Origin: Phaseolus vulgaris
Lineage: Eukaryota > Streptophyta > Magnoliopsida > Fabales > Fabaceae
DNA: 64,000 nt
NCBI RefSeq assembly: GCF_000499845.2
Contig: NC_023759.2
Location: forward strand, 37,347,785 to 37,411,784
Reading direction: 5' to 3'
Part shown: positions 1 to 13,181 of the stretch, piece after piece
How the letters are laid out: every line of letters begins with the position of its first letter
How positions within the stretch are numbered: position 1 is the first letter of the stretch
The notes under the pieces: model-generated
The model's input: only the letters and a program-made list of their open reading frames with translations
The model's database searches: none
What the model was told of the DNA's origin: nothing
Position numbers and translations under genes: made by a program

Positions 1-379
1 CAACCGAGGGAGAAGATTCAATCATTCAACCAGTAGTAGCAGGTATTGTGTATGTCCTTTAGAAGTACAAATATATTTTCAATTAGCATATGCTTGCTCC
101 TTATTGTATCATATTATTTTCGTAAATTAATTCTAAATTACTTTATATATTATTATTCTTACATTATAAATTGTGTGTTTAATTTTTTAAATTAGAAAAA
201 ATAATGAATAAATTAGAAATATTAGAAGTGATGGAGGATCATTCCAACCAACTAAAATCATCAGGCTCAACAGAGAAAAAATGTTGAATAGAAGGTTCTT
301 TTTTAGAAGATTCTCTTTCTGAAGCCTTGTAAATTTGTATAGAGTAATCAAGATGTTCTAATTCAGTCTTTAAAATTTT
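1..379. other. AT-rich non-coding sequence at the window edge
   Basis: No gene is recognisable. The stretch is AT-rich and runs up to the presumed start of an LTR near 380. The short minus-strand frame at 383-583 lies inside that LTR and resembles no family I know. Confidence 0.4.
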
Positions 380-968
380 GTATTAGACTTTTTTTGGCCT
401 TGTATTTGGGCCAATTTTTAGATTAGAATTGAAGAGCTTCAAGGAAAGTATACTTGGCATCCACATTGGCACCACATGAACACCTACATGGAACCTTTTC
501 CTTCCTTTTCCCAAAGTGACTATTCTTCTTCCACATGGAGCAATGAGACACCTCCTACTTTCCTCCTCTCTTCCTAATGCCATTTGTCACATCTTGAATG
601 AGGAGTTTTTTGGAGCCACATCTTTCCATGAATGGAGAGTTTTTAAGTTCCATTAGTCACTTTTGGCTCTATAAATAAAGAACTATTCTATAGTAAAAAA
701 AGAGAGACTTGAATTGAGTAATGAATTTCTACCTAAATGGTTTTCAAAATTTCTCTCAAGTCTCACTTTTCTTTTTGCTCTCACTCTCTAAGTGTAGAAG
801 CCTTAGAAAAAGCTAGGAGGTTGGCCTAACCTCTTTCCTGGCATCATTCTCCAAACCCATTCATATTCTTACCCATTTTCATTGAAATCTTCTTCTGTCA
901 TGTCTTCTCCCATCATTCAAACAATCTACAACCGAAGAACTTAAGGAAGGAGAGGGAGAACTCCATCA
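380..968 (+). mobile_element. LTR of a Copia-type retrotransposon with promoter (5' boundary uncertain)
   Basis: The segment ends in CTCCATCA and is followed two bases later by TGGTAATCAGAGC, which resembles the initiator-tRNA-Met primer-binding site TGGTATCAGAGC with one inserted base. A TATA box (TATAAATA) sits at about 671-678, so transcription would start near 700 and run rightward. No second copy of this LTR is present in the window, so it is the 5' LTR of a truncated element or of one lacking coding capacity. The left boundary is a guess: a TG near 380, with no target duplication confirmed. Confidence 0.45.
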
Positions 969-970
969 GT

Positions 971-985
971 TGGTAATCAGAGCTT
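971..985 (+). other. Primer-binding site resembling initiator tRNA-Met
   Basis: TGGTAATCAGAGCTTC lies directly downstream of the putative LTR end at 968. It matches the usual plant Copia primer-binding site apart from one extra A. This is the main reason for calling the upstream segment an LTR. Confidence 0.5.
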
Positions 986-2630
986 CAATTTCTTCATAAA
1001 AAAGAAAAGAAAAAGATAAGTTCTTTATTTTGTTTTGTTTTGTTTTGTTTTTGTAATATTTGAACCATATGTGTGTGTTCTTCATGTTCTTCTTGAATGT
1101 GGTATGATTCATTTGAGTTTTAATTGTTTAGAGTTATCAGAGTTCAAGTTTTGTTGTTTCATTGTGTTCCTTGTTGATTCCTCTACAAAACTCCTAAAGA
1201 ATTTTGTTGAAATTCATTTTGGTTCACTTTTGGATTTTTTGCTTGTGTGTTTTAGAAGTTTTGATTCATTTGTGTATGCAATTAGGTGAGGGTTTATGTT
1301 TCTAATCTTGTTTTATCTTTAGTATTGTTTAGTTTTTGTTTCAATTGTCTCAAAACTCTATGTTGAGTAGTTTACCCATAGTGTTTGTTGAAATGTTTCT
1401 TAGAAATGCACACCAATTGTTTTGAAAAAATTTCATGAAAATTGTATAAGCCTTTTGAATTTACAATCTTTGAGTTCTTGTGTGGTATTTGATCATTAGT
1501 TCATTCCATTTACGCAATTGTTGCCAAAAGTGTGTAACATTGCTCTTTATTGGAAAATTTATTGTGATCAAAATACTTGTCCAAATCAATTGAAATTTTG
1601 TATCTGAAAAGTTCAATATGTCATTGATAATGGGTAAAAAATAAATGTCCTAATTCCAAACAAAAAAATTATGATAAATCTGAGAAGCCAAGACGTTCAT
1701 TGTTGAAATCTGGGTTTGAGCGAGATTTTTTTCTCTCAATGTTTGATTTGTTAAAATAATCCAGTGATCTGTTTGACTTGAAATTTTGAGAGTGTGATGT
1801 TTGAGATGTTACCTATAACTAGTTAATATTTTAGAACCAAATTCTATCAAAAACATTTTACATAAATATGGAAAGCTTTGCTGCCAGTGGCAAAACTAGT
1901 TTGTTTTTGGTTTTTAATCCATTCTAGAGCCTTCGATAGGTTCCTTTTGTTGTGCCATCTATTTTTCTTGTACCTTAATTTTTGTTTGTCATTTCTTTCA
2001 TCTAAGTCTTGTATACATATGAATCCCATTTGTTTTAACCTTTACAAATTTTATCTTTTCTTCATTTTATTTTTTGAAATCTTGGAGAAAAGTGTGAACA
2101 TCCTTGGAAAAGGTTGAGGCAACTTTTTAGCTACCGTTTTTAGGCTTTCTTGCAACTTTTAGAGTGATATCAAAGGAGAAGTAGAGACTCAAACAAGACT
2201 AGACCGATTGGCAATCAAATACACATCAAAGTTTGCACCAAAGATCAAGAATATTGAAGAGTTTGCATTGGTTATACCACAAAACTTTGAGGTTCTTTTA
2301 TTTTGTGCATTTGATTTTTGGAAAAATTCCTTTTGGAAATAACATCGTACTTTGGTTAGTTAACCTGTTTTAGACTATAAGTGTCAATTGGCTCTAAGTG
2401 TCAGTTGCACTTCTATTAGGAAACACCTATTTATTTTCACTTGCATTTAATTGCTTTTAATATCGTCTATTGTTTCCTTTCTTTAATTGTTGTTTCTTTT
2501 TAGGTCTTTGTCATATTAGGAGAGTGCCTTTCTTAGTATTCTTTAAACCTTCCTTTGGTTTAGTAGGTTCATTTGCATCTATGCACACACACTTTTAATA
2601 TAATGTGAAAATTGTTTTGGAAGTTACTTG
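986..2630 (+). other. Non-coding internal region downstream of the LTR
   Basis: No gag or pol similarity is visible in any frame of these 1.6 kb. It is T-rich (for example repeated TTTTG near 1028-1050) with short open frames only. It could be the untranslated internal part of a large retrotransposon derivative, or of an element whose coding part was lost when it joined the minus-strand Copia remnant starting near 2640. Confidence 0.35.
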
Positions 2631-2639
2631 AAGGGTCTT

Positions 2640-3050
2640 TTGTGAAGACTATCTAAGGAACACTCTGACTAGGAAATACTTGGTACTTAAGAAGTTCTTG
2701 TGACTCACCTCTCTTTTCTGGGAGTCCCCTTTTGTTTGAGATAACATCTTTCCAAATAAATTGAAACGGGTTGCAAAAGGTGCACTAACTAGTATATTGT
2801 GAATTTCAAATCTCTCAACAACTTTTTTAATATAGCTCTTTTGATATGAACACAACTTTTTAGCTTTTCGTTCTCGAATGATCTCCATGCCAAGGATTAT
2901 TTTTTATAAACCCAAATTTTTCATCACTTAGTTGCGTCTTTGTCTTACTTATCTTATTTATTGAGTTGCATACAATTATCACATCCTTAACATGAAGACA
3001 TAAGTAAATATACAAATTTCTTATGATAAAGACAATTATCATATGCACTT
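2640..3050 (-). pseudogene. Copia reverse-transcriptase remnant
   Basis: On the minus strand broken frames recall the Copia RT segment around and after the active site: a decayed counterpart of YVDD, then KTQLSDE, then MEIIRERKAKKL and SYIKKVVERF, which resemble the usual ...KTQLSDEFEMKDLG...ILGMEIIRDRK... order. Stops and frameshifts interrupt it. It belongs with the integrase/protease/gag remnant at 4060-5500: order and strand fit one minus-strand element whose middle was broken by the Gypsy LTR fragment at 3209-4050. Confidence 0.7.
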
Positions 3051-3208
3051 CTTATATACCCAATGTTAGTCATAAATGAGTTAAATAGTTTATACCCTTG
3101 TCTAGGTGATTACTTAGAGTCCTTCATTATATTTGATTTTTCAGAGATGATAAACCTTTTTAGTTATAACATGTAAATACTTTCCTCAAAATTTCCATAA
3201 AGAAAGAT

Positions 3209-4050
3209 TGTTAATAATTGTCGTTTAGCAATCAAATTAAAATAATTTTAATGGAGACCATATAACACAGTGCTAAACTGACTAACACCAAAGAGATGAT
3301 AGTATAGATATGGTCAAATGACTTCAAGTCATCTCCCAACGAATTTAAAAAAAAAAATCTATCAAACTTGTGTTCAAAACTTATCTGCCAGCGATAAGGG
3401 TTAAAAATAACAGTAAATATAAAATGAGGGTTGAGATTGTTATACAAATTAAGGTAGATGATTACAAAATAATAAAGAAATCAAATTGACTCTCAAGTTC
3501 ATTCAGTGATGAATTCATCATTGATTATTTTAAGATTTTCACTCTTTCAATTCTCACACAGATGTCAAACTTAATCAAACAAACACTAATCAAATTCAAC
3601 ATAATCTTATAATCAAAACAAGTGTCTACTGACCTATTCATATCTCGCTCATCTCCAAGCATCTACTCATGAGATGTTTATCTTCCACCTCATAAATCAA
3701 GCAAACTAACCAAAGGACTCATATTAAAGAAAATAATTGAATTCTCAACAAGCGTTAAAAATTAATTCCATAATAAAAACCATAATTTAAAAGGATCATA
3801 ATGTCCAACATAAAATGCTATAGAGAATTTAAGAATAAAACTTTATTCAACAGAAACCTCAAATTCATTGTGAAGTCACAAGAGAATCAACCCAAAAGAC
3901 TTTATCCTTCTATGAGAAGGAAAAAGGAAAGAATTACAAAGAAAAAAAGAAAAAAAAACCTAAGAAAACTAATATGCTCTTTTTATCGAACCTCTTTCGA
4001 TGTGTGAAGCTTGTCCCTTCTCCTTGAGGCTTCCATCATTTTAAATGTTT
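3209..4050 (-). mobile_element. Diverged Ty3/Gypsy LTR fragment (same family as 48876-50064)
   Basis: The sequence aligns by eye along most of its length with the solo LTR at 48876-50064. Shared landmarks are AGAGATGATAGTATA, TCGTCTCCCAACGAAT-like, GAGGGTTGAGAT, ATTCAACAGAAACCTCAAA-like and AGAATTACAAAGAA. It is more diverged, and its right end fades near 4050. It separates the RT part from the integrase part of the same Copia remnant, so it inserted there. The lysine-rich frame at 3801-4007 is just translated LTR. Confidence 0.65.
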
Positions 4051-4059
4051 TTCTTCTTC

Positions 4060-5500
4060 GATAATCTCGAAACTTTCTCAAACAACATTTTTGTTAATTT
4101 GTTATGCTACAACATTTTGTTGTGGTGTATTAACTAATAGCTCTATGACGAGTTATATCTTCATTTTCACATAACTCATTAATTTCATCGCTAAAAAGTT
4201 CTAACATATTATTTGTCTTAAGTTGTTTGACATTTTTTTTGTTTTTTTATCCACTTGTGATTTCCATTGCTTGAACATGATAATTACATAATTTTCGTGT
4301 TTTAAAGCATAGATCCAAACCTTTTAAGAATATTCATGAATGAAAGTTAATACCTTCCTCCACCATGGGATGGAATAAATGATGAGCCCTACATGATAAA
4401 ATGGATATGGCAAAGAGTCTCCCATGTTCTATGAATTCTAGTGCTAAATTTTACCTTACATAACTTTCCATAAACACAATGTGTTTATAAATTCTAGCTA
4501 ACCAATTTGATGTCCACCAAGAAAACCCCCTTTTATAAATCTCATTCATTTCATGTTTGCTCATATGATATAATGTCATAAGCGATAAATGAGTTTGGTC
4601 AACATATGAAATAAAAGATATTGTGGTTACACCTACCATTGTATTTCATTTAAGGAGATAAGAACCATTCTTTAACCTACTCTTCATTATTATTAAGGTA
4701 CCTCTAGAAACTTCTAACACTGCACTTTCAACTTGGTATGTCCAACCAAGAAAGTCTAAAATGCTTAATGAAATTAAATTTTTATGGAGATCAAGAAATT
4801 ACCTTACATCAATTAATGTTCTTTCAACACCTTTAGTAATTTTAATTGCATTGTACATTTTCCAACTATGTTACATGCATCATTAGTTTCCATTACAACT
4901 TTGTCATCGTTAATCTCTTTAAACGAGATAAACAAATCTTTGTTTGGGGTCATGTGGAAAGAACTTGTTGAATCAAGAATCTAGGCATTGTCATTAACAT
5001 TAGAAGAGAAAAAATAACATTTCTACCATCTGATTCTTCTAAGGTTATGACTAATCTACCAAACTCTAAAGTGTCTACTTTGAATTTCTTGAGTTTTAGG
5101 AAATTTATCTTCCAATGATCTTCTCTTTGACAATTATGACATTTGTTGTACTTATTTTTGTTAAGTTAGGCCGTCTTCTTTGGAAGCTTATTTTCCTTTC
5201 TTCCATTCTTCTTTCTATATCCGAATTTCACCTAATTGACACCTTCATATGAATTGGCAATTTTCTTTTCCAATTCCAAAGATTGTAAAGTTATTTATAC
5301 TTCCTCCATGGACAGTAAACTTCTATTTAAAATTATTGTGTCAAGAAAATTATCATAAGCTACTGACAAAGAACTTAGAAAAAGAACAACTTGATAACTT
5401 ATCAATATGTCATCTCCATGCATTTGCATAGCATATTGTTTATTCTTCAAAGTTATATACCAAACTTTTAACTTTTCTCCAAAGACTTCTCCTAAAACTT
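4060..5500 (-). pseudogene. Copia gag-protease-integrase remnant
   Basis: Read on the minus strand from the high coordinate down, the pieces come in Copia order. A zinc-knuckle-like CHNCQREDHW lies near 5120-5150. A protease-like ILDST followed by FHMTPNKDLF lies near 4940-4990. Integrase pieces follow: HMSKHEMNEIYKRG near 4530-4590, WRKVLTFIHEYS and FKQWKSQVDK near 4250-4360, and TPQQNVVA, equivalent to TPQQNGVAER, near 4110. There are many stops and frameshifts, so it is an old dead copy. It continues into the RT remnant at 2640-3050 beyond the inserted LTR. Confidence 0.7.
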
Positions 5501-5505
5501 CATCA

Positions 5506-5820
5506 CACTACAAGAAAATCATGAAATAGAAACCAATTTTTAGAGACCAAAATAATTAGTTGCAATAGTAACTAAATTAGAGACCATTTTAGAAACTAAA
5601 AAAAAATTGGTTTCTAAATTAGTTTCTATTATTGTTAAATAGTTTCTAAATTGGTAGTTAAAACCATGGTTACTAATTAGATACCAATTTAGAAACTATT
5701 TAACAATAATATAAACTAATTTTTTATATAGTTTCTAAAATGGTCTCTAATTTAGTTCCTATTGTAACTAATTATTTTGGTCTCTAAAAATTGTTTCTAT
5801 TTCATGATTTTCTTGTAGTG
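5506..5820. mobile_element. CACTA-type MITE, copy 1
   Basis: The element begins CACTACAAGAAAATCATG and ends CATGATTTTCTTGTAGTG, an exact terminal inverted repeat, and is flanked on both sides by the 3-bp duplication TCA (5503-5505 and 5821-5823). Most of the interior is also self-complementary (repeats of AAACTAAATTAGAGACC and complements), so the transcript would fold into one long hairpin. It has no coding capacity. A 3-bp duplication and CACTA ends place it in the CMC/EnSpm superfamily. Confidence 0.9.
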
Positions 5821-5823
5821 TCA

Positions 5824-8060
5824 CCTAGTGATGACATTATTATATTATTTTCTTTTTTTTTTCAATTGTAAGATGACTTGGTAACTTTGTTTCTCCTTCC
5901 ATCAAGTGACATTTTTATTGTGTGAGGGAAGCTAGTATCTTTATCCAGTACAAGTTTAAGTTATTTTTACCATAAATTTCTTGATATCAATCCTTTCGTA
6001 TGGCATGACTATAATCCCATTGTAGTTTAATTGTGTTGAAAATTACTTAATGCAAATTGTATAAGAAAAAACACTATTAATGAGAAAATATATTTTCAAT
6101 TAACATTTATTTACTTAATCAATTATAAAATGAATCCATTTAATATAATTTCCATTGTTAATTGATTTATCATTTTCATTAATCAAAAGATTAAATGATG
6201 AACTAACAAGATAAATATAGTAATCATCCATAAGAAAGGGAATCGTATTAAGACGAGGAACCAATGTTTTAATAAAAAGAAACAACACTTTTAATATCAT
6301 CAATCGACTAATTATAATTAATAATTTCATTTTCGTATTTAGTCTTTAAAAAAATCAATAATTAGTGTTTTTGTAAAGCCTAAAGTAAAAATAGTCTAAA
6401 GGGCTTACGTGGAGTTTCATTCCCACCCAAATATCTATGAATATATTGGGCCTCGTGTCTGTGGGGGAACTTTATTGACGTCTTTTGGCATAATAGATAT
6501 ACTCTTTGGACGAGTTCTTACTAAAAATAAGAAGAAAAAGTTGTTAAAATTAAAATTGATTTATATAATTAAAAATAAAAATTTGAATAACTGGATGAGA
6601 ATTTGAAAATTTGAATAAATGGATTTGAAAAAATTTACAGAGTCAAATTTCTTTTTTTACACTTTTGTTTAGAAGTTTTCATAAAGTAACCTTCCAAAAC
6701 CTGATAGTGCTTTTACATGAGTAACTTTTAGAGGATAATTTATTTTTATAGAATTTAAAATATTTTATGATAAAAAAAGTTGTTTGGATATAAAATTTTG
6801 AAAGAATTTCTCAAGGAAAATGACAATATCATTTTTTTATTGATGTCAATCAATTTTTTTTTATTAATATCAATATTTTTTTTAAAATTTTTTTGTTATG
6901 GTTGATAGAAGTTATTTTTTAATTCGTATTGTTAGAATTATTTCTTTATTAATATAAGCAAAAATTATTTCTAAATCAGGTGTTGCGAGATTTCTTCTCT
7001 TAATAAAAGTTAATAAGATTTTTTTTTAATATCAGTTATACAACTTTTTTTTGTCAATATCTATAAGAATTGTTTTTCAATTAACATCACAAATATAATT
7101 TTATATTTAATGATAAAAAAAATTATTTAAATAAGGGAATTAAAATTTAATAAATTTAAATTATATTATCCAAATAAAATATTTGAATAAATAAAAGATA
7201 AAGATGAAAGGGAGTTGAAATTCAAATATTTGAATTTGTTGAAAACTCTAAACAAGTTTGTCTAAAATGTTGAAAGTATTTGTTACTGAACTATCTTAAC
7301 ATTTTTTTTGGCAACATAAGATAAGAATTAGTTGAAGGTGATGGTGTGTTCACAAAGTTTGATTAGATGGTCGTTTTCAATTAGCGTGCTTCTTCATATT
7401 TGTTGCGTATTGTTTTAGTGAATTCAATTCTATATTTTGTGTACGCAAAGACAACAAATAGTATTTACATAATTGTGCAACCAAAGCTGAATGCTCCATA
7501 TCCTTAGGCAAAATCGTTGAACAATATTCATACTTTTTAAGGTTTTGGTATTTTATATGTTGAAAACCTAGAAAAATATTAATATTTTTTAAGGTTTTAG
7601 TATTTAAGGTTCTAGTATTTGATATCTTGTATCAGATTAAAGAGAAATAACTAGAAAGAGAAATAGATCAAATTTAAAATTACATTTATTAAATCATGGT
7701 TTTTTTTATTAAAATAGATCCCTTTTAAAATTACATTCATCAAATTACAGTTATAAAGTAGTGTCTTGTAAAAATTATTTTGAAGTAAAAAAGTAATCCA
7801 TTTACATTGATCGTAGAACACAATTAGATTTACAGTGATCGCAGAACACAGTTAGAGACTGATATTTGTTAGCAATTATTTCATTTTACTTAGACTACCA
7901 CCAAATTCTCTCTAGACATGTTTTGAATCTAAAGATTCAAATATATTTCTTCACTATTCCCATTAAACTACCAAGTAAATTGAGGAGATATTTCAAAGGA
8001 AAAATGGGAACTTTTTATTCAGAGAAACAAACATTGGACATCCTTGGATTGACACCATAA
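5824..8060. other. AT-rich intergenic DNA
   Basis: There are no convincing coding exons. The frames at 6115-6330, 6409-6606 and 7866-8060 lack recognisable domains. The left 180 bases may be further Copia debris. Homopolymer runs and TTTAATATC-like short repeats dominate 6830-7090. Confidence 0.5.
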
Positions 8061-8263
8061 TTTATTCCTCTCTCCCTCAACTACATGCCTAAGTTACCAC
8101 CAGAAAAGACATTCCCTACAACAACATTTTAGTTCTTAAGATCAACTCATTTTGGTATTTCACCACCCCATGACCCCAACAATTCCCTCAGTGTGCCAAT
8201 GCTAACTACAAGAACACCCTTTTCCTGACACAGCATTTCATCAAATGGGTCTTCAAAAAAGAC

Positions 8264-11200
8264 TCAAACTTGGATCTCTATTGCCCATCTGTACATCTCC
8301 TTTTGAGGAACTGGGATGGAGAAGGTTGCCAACCCAGTCTCCGAGTCAAAGCTGAAGTCGGTTTCATTGCCACCTACTACACACTTCAGTGGGCGTTGAG
8401 AGGAGTAAACTCCAAATCTGCCTGTTCCCCTGACTTTAAGAGAAATAGTTGCGGTTGCTGCTCGGTTAGGACTCAGAGAAGAGGTTAATTCTGACAACAC
8501 CTCACCATCAAACAGTTCTGGTTTGTTGTTAGAGGCTCTGTGAATTTCAACCAGCTCCACAGCTCCTCCAGTGTTGAACATATCCAGTAGCCCTATTGCT
8601 GCAAATGAAATACTTGGTGCTATGTCCTGTTCAATAAAACACTAGTAGTTAAGCATACATCAAAGTCAGCCAGAAAATGTAAAACTCAGTGAACTATCAT
8701 ATTAGCTAATAGTGGATCCTCACATGGATTGAACAGAAATGGAAAAGTTCAAACTCAAGAACTTTTAGTGTCACCGGAACTGAAACCCCCTTTGGTAGCC
8801 GAATCACCCCACCTGAAATTAGGAGAGGGTTATTTAACAAGATTTTCATTCACTAAATTAAACTTCAATCTTCTATTACACATCCTCTTCTATATATTAA
8901 AACAAATGGTAAGTGATTGCCACAAAGTAAATTAATAGTGGTACCTGATCTATAAGCGTAAACAATTGTCTCTCCAAGCCATTCAGCACCTGCTACTTGT
9001 GTGATAGGGTCAACATCAAAGGCACAGACAGAGCCAGTGAGTGTGCCGGGAGATGTATCATGGATGCGAGTTTTCTTCTCTATCTTGCACCACCCAGCAC
9101 CTTGGCAGTTAAATACACCAACAACTCCAGAGCATTTGTTCATGTTCCAGATTTTGAGCAAGCTGAAAATTGTAACTAAATGAGTCACCAATTTATGTTT
9201 ATGGAACATAGTTTTATAAAAGAATAAAGAGGTAAATAAACAAACCTAGTCCCATCTCTGGCTGGATCAACAAAGAGAGAATCACGAGTTGGCCTGCCTG
9301 GTAACTGTGCTCGGAGAACCGAACCATCGGGAAGAATCAGCTTCTTAAGAAGATCAAAATTGTGGTGGCCTGGCTTGTCACTAGTAAAACATCATAAATA
9401 AAAAAGAAATGCATTACAATTGTGCCAATTTCATGTAATGAAAAGATGTGCAATGAATGAACATCATTATTATACCTAACATAAATTGGACATCCACCAA
9501 TTGCACGAGCTGCAGCATGATATTCTGCTGCAGGGTGTAAACTCTGAAATTACAAAGATCCTTTTGTTAACAAGAATATTTATAGCTCTTGAAATTTTCC
9601 AAAGGAAAAAAAAGGCACAGAGTAAAATATAAATTGAGATGAATGCACTATTCTACTCACATGAAACATGTCCCAATCAGGTTGCATGAACTCTCCAAGG
9701 AAAAGCGAGTTGTATGCAACAGATGAAATATGGATGGTGTGGGAAGCGGGATCACGAGGGTAGAAATCATCAGAGGCTCTCACAACAGCAGTCTGCTTGG
9801 AACTATAAAGGCCATCAGTGTTGTGACACATGCAAGCAATGCATCCATTGTCAGTAAAGTTACGAGCAATGGAAGCCTCGAGAGCGTGATGATAGCTTCG
9901 TGTAAGAGAGACTCTTCCACCATGTCCAGCACCAAGGGTCTCAATAATGTTCTGCACATCAACCTTCACTCCATCCACTCCACATGAAGCCAAGTAAGCA
10001 TGGAGCTCATTGTAGAAATTGAAAACCTTCTTTGGGTGCACTAGGCCAAGGCCATGTACGGCCAAGCTGTCCATGACAATGTCTGGTTGGTTTCCTAGGA
10101 CACCTGGTGACTGCACTGGATAGGCCAAGGCTGTGTCATAATGCTCCATGCCAGTTGCTGCGGGCTTAACTCCACCCCAATAACCAGCAAGTGCATGCCA
10201 TACATAAACATTTCTGCTCATCAACAGAGGAACCAGTCAATAATTCAGGAACTTAATTAGGCAAGCTACTTGGACAACAATTCTTTATTAAAAAGGAGTA
10301 AAGGATCTAAGATCAATCATACTTCACGTTGTGATGCTGCTTTACTCCATCTACTAAATGCTTAAGACCTGATGTCTGCTCATTGCTGGGTGTTTTCTTC
10401 TGAAATTTAGTATTCTCTTTAATACCAGTCAACCTAGTAGCAAACCTGCCATCATCATAGTTTTAAGTGATTTAATCAGATAAATTACAAAAACAATAAT
10501 TAGTATTCTCTTGAACATGAGTACTATAATTCATAATTCAGATAGCTATTGAACTTAGCAAAATATCACTAATTAGTAATTACAGAAACAGAGAAATCTT
10601 ACTGTGCCCCTTCTTGTACAACACAGTCAAGATCCTTTTGTTTACTTTCAATCTGTTGCCAGCCATCATCTATGATGAGGAACCGTGGTGGTGTAGCTCC
10701 CTCAGATAGACTGCAATCATATTGAACAAGTTTCAGTGTTAAACATCTTCAAAATTCATCTCTTCTTCAGTTATCAGAAACATGTACTCAATTTCTCTCA
10801 GTAATTACCTTTTCAGACCATCCTCAACACCCTCAGCTGTGACATCAGTATAGAAAGCATCCCATGTGCACCAGCCAAACCAGTCAAGAAAAGATGGCAA
10901 CTGCATAAAACCAACAATAAAAGGTTACAAAGATCCGTTACGTATTAACTTGGCATAGCATAATAGCTAGAGCCATCAGTGTGCGGCGAGGAAGAGGGTC
11001 TAACCTTTTTCTTCTCACGGTGAAGAAAAGTTTGCATGTGTTTTTCCACAGCCCTAGAAAGAAGAGAAAAAAGGAATCAGTAAAATAAAATTGTCAACAT
11101 ACTGATTCTAATGTTCACCAGCTGAAAAATAAAATTTTCCATAGTGCAAACAAGGCAGCAGATAACATTTTCTTTTATGAATTTAGAAGGAAAACACAAA

Positions 11201-12345
11201 CAGGGGGTGCCTTACTTGACTGCTTGATTGATGACTTCAAAGGGGTTGGTCCCAGCATGCATGTAGACTAGGTGAAGGCCTTGATCAGTCTCGACAGCGT
11301 TATCCCCTGCAAAACCATACCACATACCAAAAAGAAAAGGGTCGTTTCGGTTCTTTGGGACGCCATGCTATATATATATTTTCTCCAAAGGACCAAAGCT
11401 ATAAACTCCGTTTGTTTGATTCAATTGATTGATTCATCGAGAAGTTTATCCAGCTCAATTCAATCCACAAAAGACAGCTCCACCCCTTAAAAGTATTGCT
11501 GAAGGGAAGGGAAGGAACTGAATTAACAGCAGCTATGGCACTAAATTATTTTATGATATGACACAACGGAAGACTTCCATGTAGCCTTCACCACCAAACC
11601 ATGTTTCATGGCCAAGAGTTACTCACCACTCTCGAGGCAAATCTCTATCTCGTTCTTCTCATTGCCCTGAAGAACAGCTCGGAATGGACCTTCGAGAAGA
11701 GGAAGAAAGACAGTGTAGATGGTTGGAGAATTCTCTCCATCTACTTCACTCTCTTTGCTCTCAATTAGCATGAACTGTGTCTCCAGAGGAACATCCCTCC
11801 CACAAGTTCCCATTCTCTGAGTCATCCACCATAACTTGAACCGAAAGCAGCATAGGAACCGGAGCTCCCTATTCCAAGATTATATCAGAAATGAGAAACT
11901 AGAAAACACCAATTCATCAAGTGTCAAAGCCTATACTCATGGTTACAGACCCAAACACACCATATACGATCCAGTTTAACTTGCTACATTCAAATTTTCT
12001 ACGATTATAAACTTGAGCAAATTATATTGACCATCATTCAAATACTTAGGATTCTAAATTATAACAATTTCGTTATTTTCTATGATAAATTGAAAATCGA
12101 ACATGATGGATATGGTAGACTACATGCGAGCGTGGAAAAGCAAGAAGAACTTACTCTAAGACACCCATTGAAAACACATGGAGACTTTTGCTGTGGGAAG
12201 CTGTAGCACCAACAAAAGCACCAGTCACAAGGCCACTTCCAGATCCTGGAGTCAGCACAATGTTGTCCGGTACTCCGGTTAATATGGTCTTGCCATGAAC
12301 AACCAATTTCCTATCGTTAACCAAGATCTTAGGTGTGACAGTCAT
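8264..12345 (-). CDS. SIP2: Seed-imbibition protein 2 / raffinose-synthase-family alkaline alpha-galactosidase
   Basis: Thirteen coding exons, all GT-AG and phase-consistent, run on the minus strand: 12345-12155, 11868-11627, 11306-11216, 11053-11005, 10900-10809, 10710-10603, 10445-10323, 10213-9661, 9543-9476, 9380-9246, 9162-8945, 8812-8724 and 8626-8264. They give 2322 nt, or 773 residues, the length I recall for Arabidopsis RFS2/SIP2. The start is the ATG at 12345; upstream is a leader-exon acceptor at about 12363. Family landmarks include [51 protein letters not shown] and [10 protein letters not shown]. The likely GH36 nucleophile is Asp384 and the acid/base lies in RASDDF (447-448). 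Family members release galactose from raffinose or transfer galactosyl groups in the raffinose pathway, usually in the cytosol. SIP2 is reported as a raffinose-preferring alkaline alpha-galactosidase; that specificity is inherited by similarity, not shown here. No truncation is seen. Confidence 0.95.
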
Positions 12346-12362
12346 TTTCGAACACTTCACCG

Positions 12363-13181
12363 CTGTATGATCAAACCAAACAACAGAGAAGTTATTACAT
12401 TATTAAGATTAAAATTCACTGCGTCTTAATGAAATTTACAAATCATTCAATGAATGATTAGGACTCTGAAAGCTACAAAACACTACAGAAACCGATGTTT
12501 TCTATATATTATCAGGAGTTTAGTAATATATATAGACCTAGGGGGTTATGATGATGGTGATGGATTCTAAAGGTTAAGCACACGTTAGATAGATTGCGAC
12601 GTGGTTCACCCAAAGGAGGAATCCACGTAGGGAACTGCGTTGAAGTTGTCTTTAGCATCATCATCTTTTTAACCTATACCCCAAAAAATTAGAAGAAAAT
12701 TAACAATCGAACTCTAAAATGAACCTACAAAAGTATAGTCCTTTCCTTTCTTTTGTCGTTTAGTATAGTTCTTCCCAACTCTGGTCTCACTATTGGTTTG
12801 AAAATCGACAAAATATAAAACACCAAGGAGAAGTTAGAACATATTAAGACCCAAAACCAAATCTCAACTGAAATAAAATCTTATAATTAATGGGTGCGGT
12901 TTCTTTTTCTTCCTTTTTAGAAAGATGAGTCGCAACAAAAGAAAATAACATCAGAAATCATCTGGGGTACTGATTAACCCTGTAGTTTCCGCAAGACAAG
13001 AGGGCAATTTTGTCAACGAAAAAAGACAACTTTAAAAAGAAACTAGCTAGAGAGATCTAGCGTGATGCCGACGTGGTACTTGGTCTCTTCCGTAATGGTA
13101 AAAGAATCTTAATTTCCAAAGCAAGATTTCATAAATCTCCTCCACGTAAATTACTACTACACAACGAAAAAACGAACTCAC
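12363..13181 (-). other. Probable intron in the 5' leader of the SIP2 gene
   Basis: On the minus strand the ATG exon is preceded by a good acceptor (CATACAG at about 12369-12363). Upstream the strongest donor is CTTG-GTGAGTTCG, with the exon ending at 13182. That would make a leader intron of about 0.8 kb. It contains GCCGAC (13067-13072, DRE/CRT core) running into ACGTGG, and another CCACGTA near 12624. The donor choice is inferred, since no transcript is available. Confidence 0.5.

Noticed and set aside
3801..4007. Lysine-rich 68-codon plus-strand frame
   Set aside because: Lies in the Gypsy LTR fragment; composition comes from A-rich LTR sequence.
9580..10224. Single-exon 214-codon minus-strand gene
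   Set aside because: Its core is exon 8 of SIP2; both ends run into introns, and the first Met lies upstream of the splice acceptor.
12346..12360. Alternative upstream start for SIP2 (MKCSKMTV)
   Set aside because: The upstream codon is GTG, not ATG; the first ATG is at 12345 and matches the family start MT(V/I)T.
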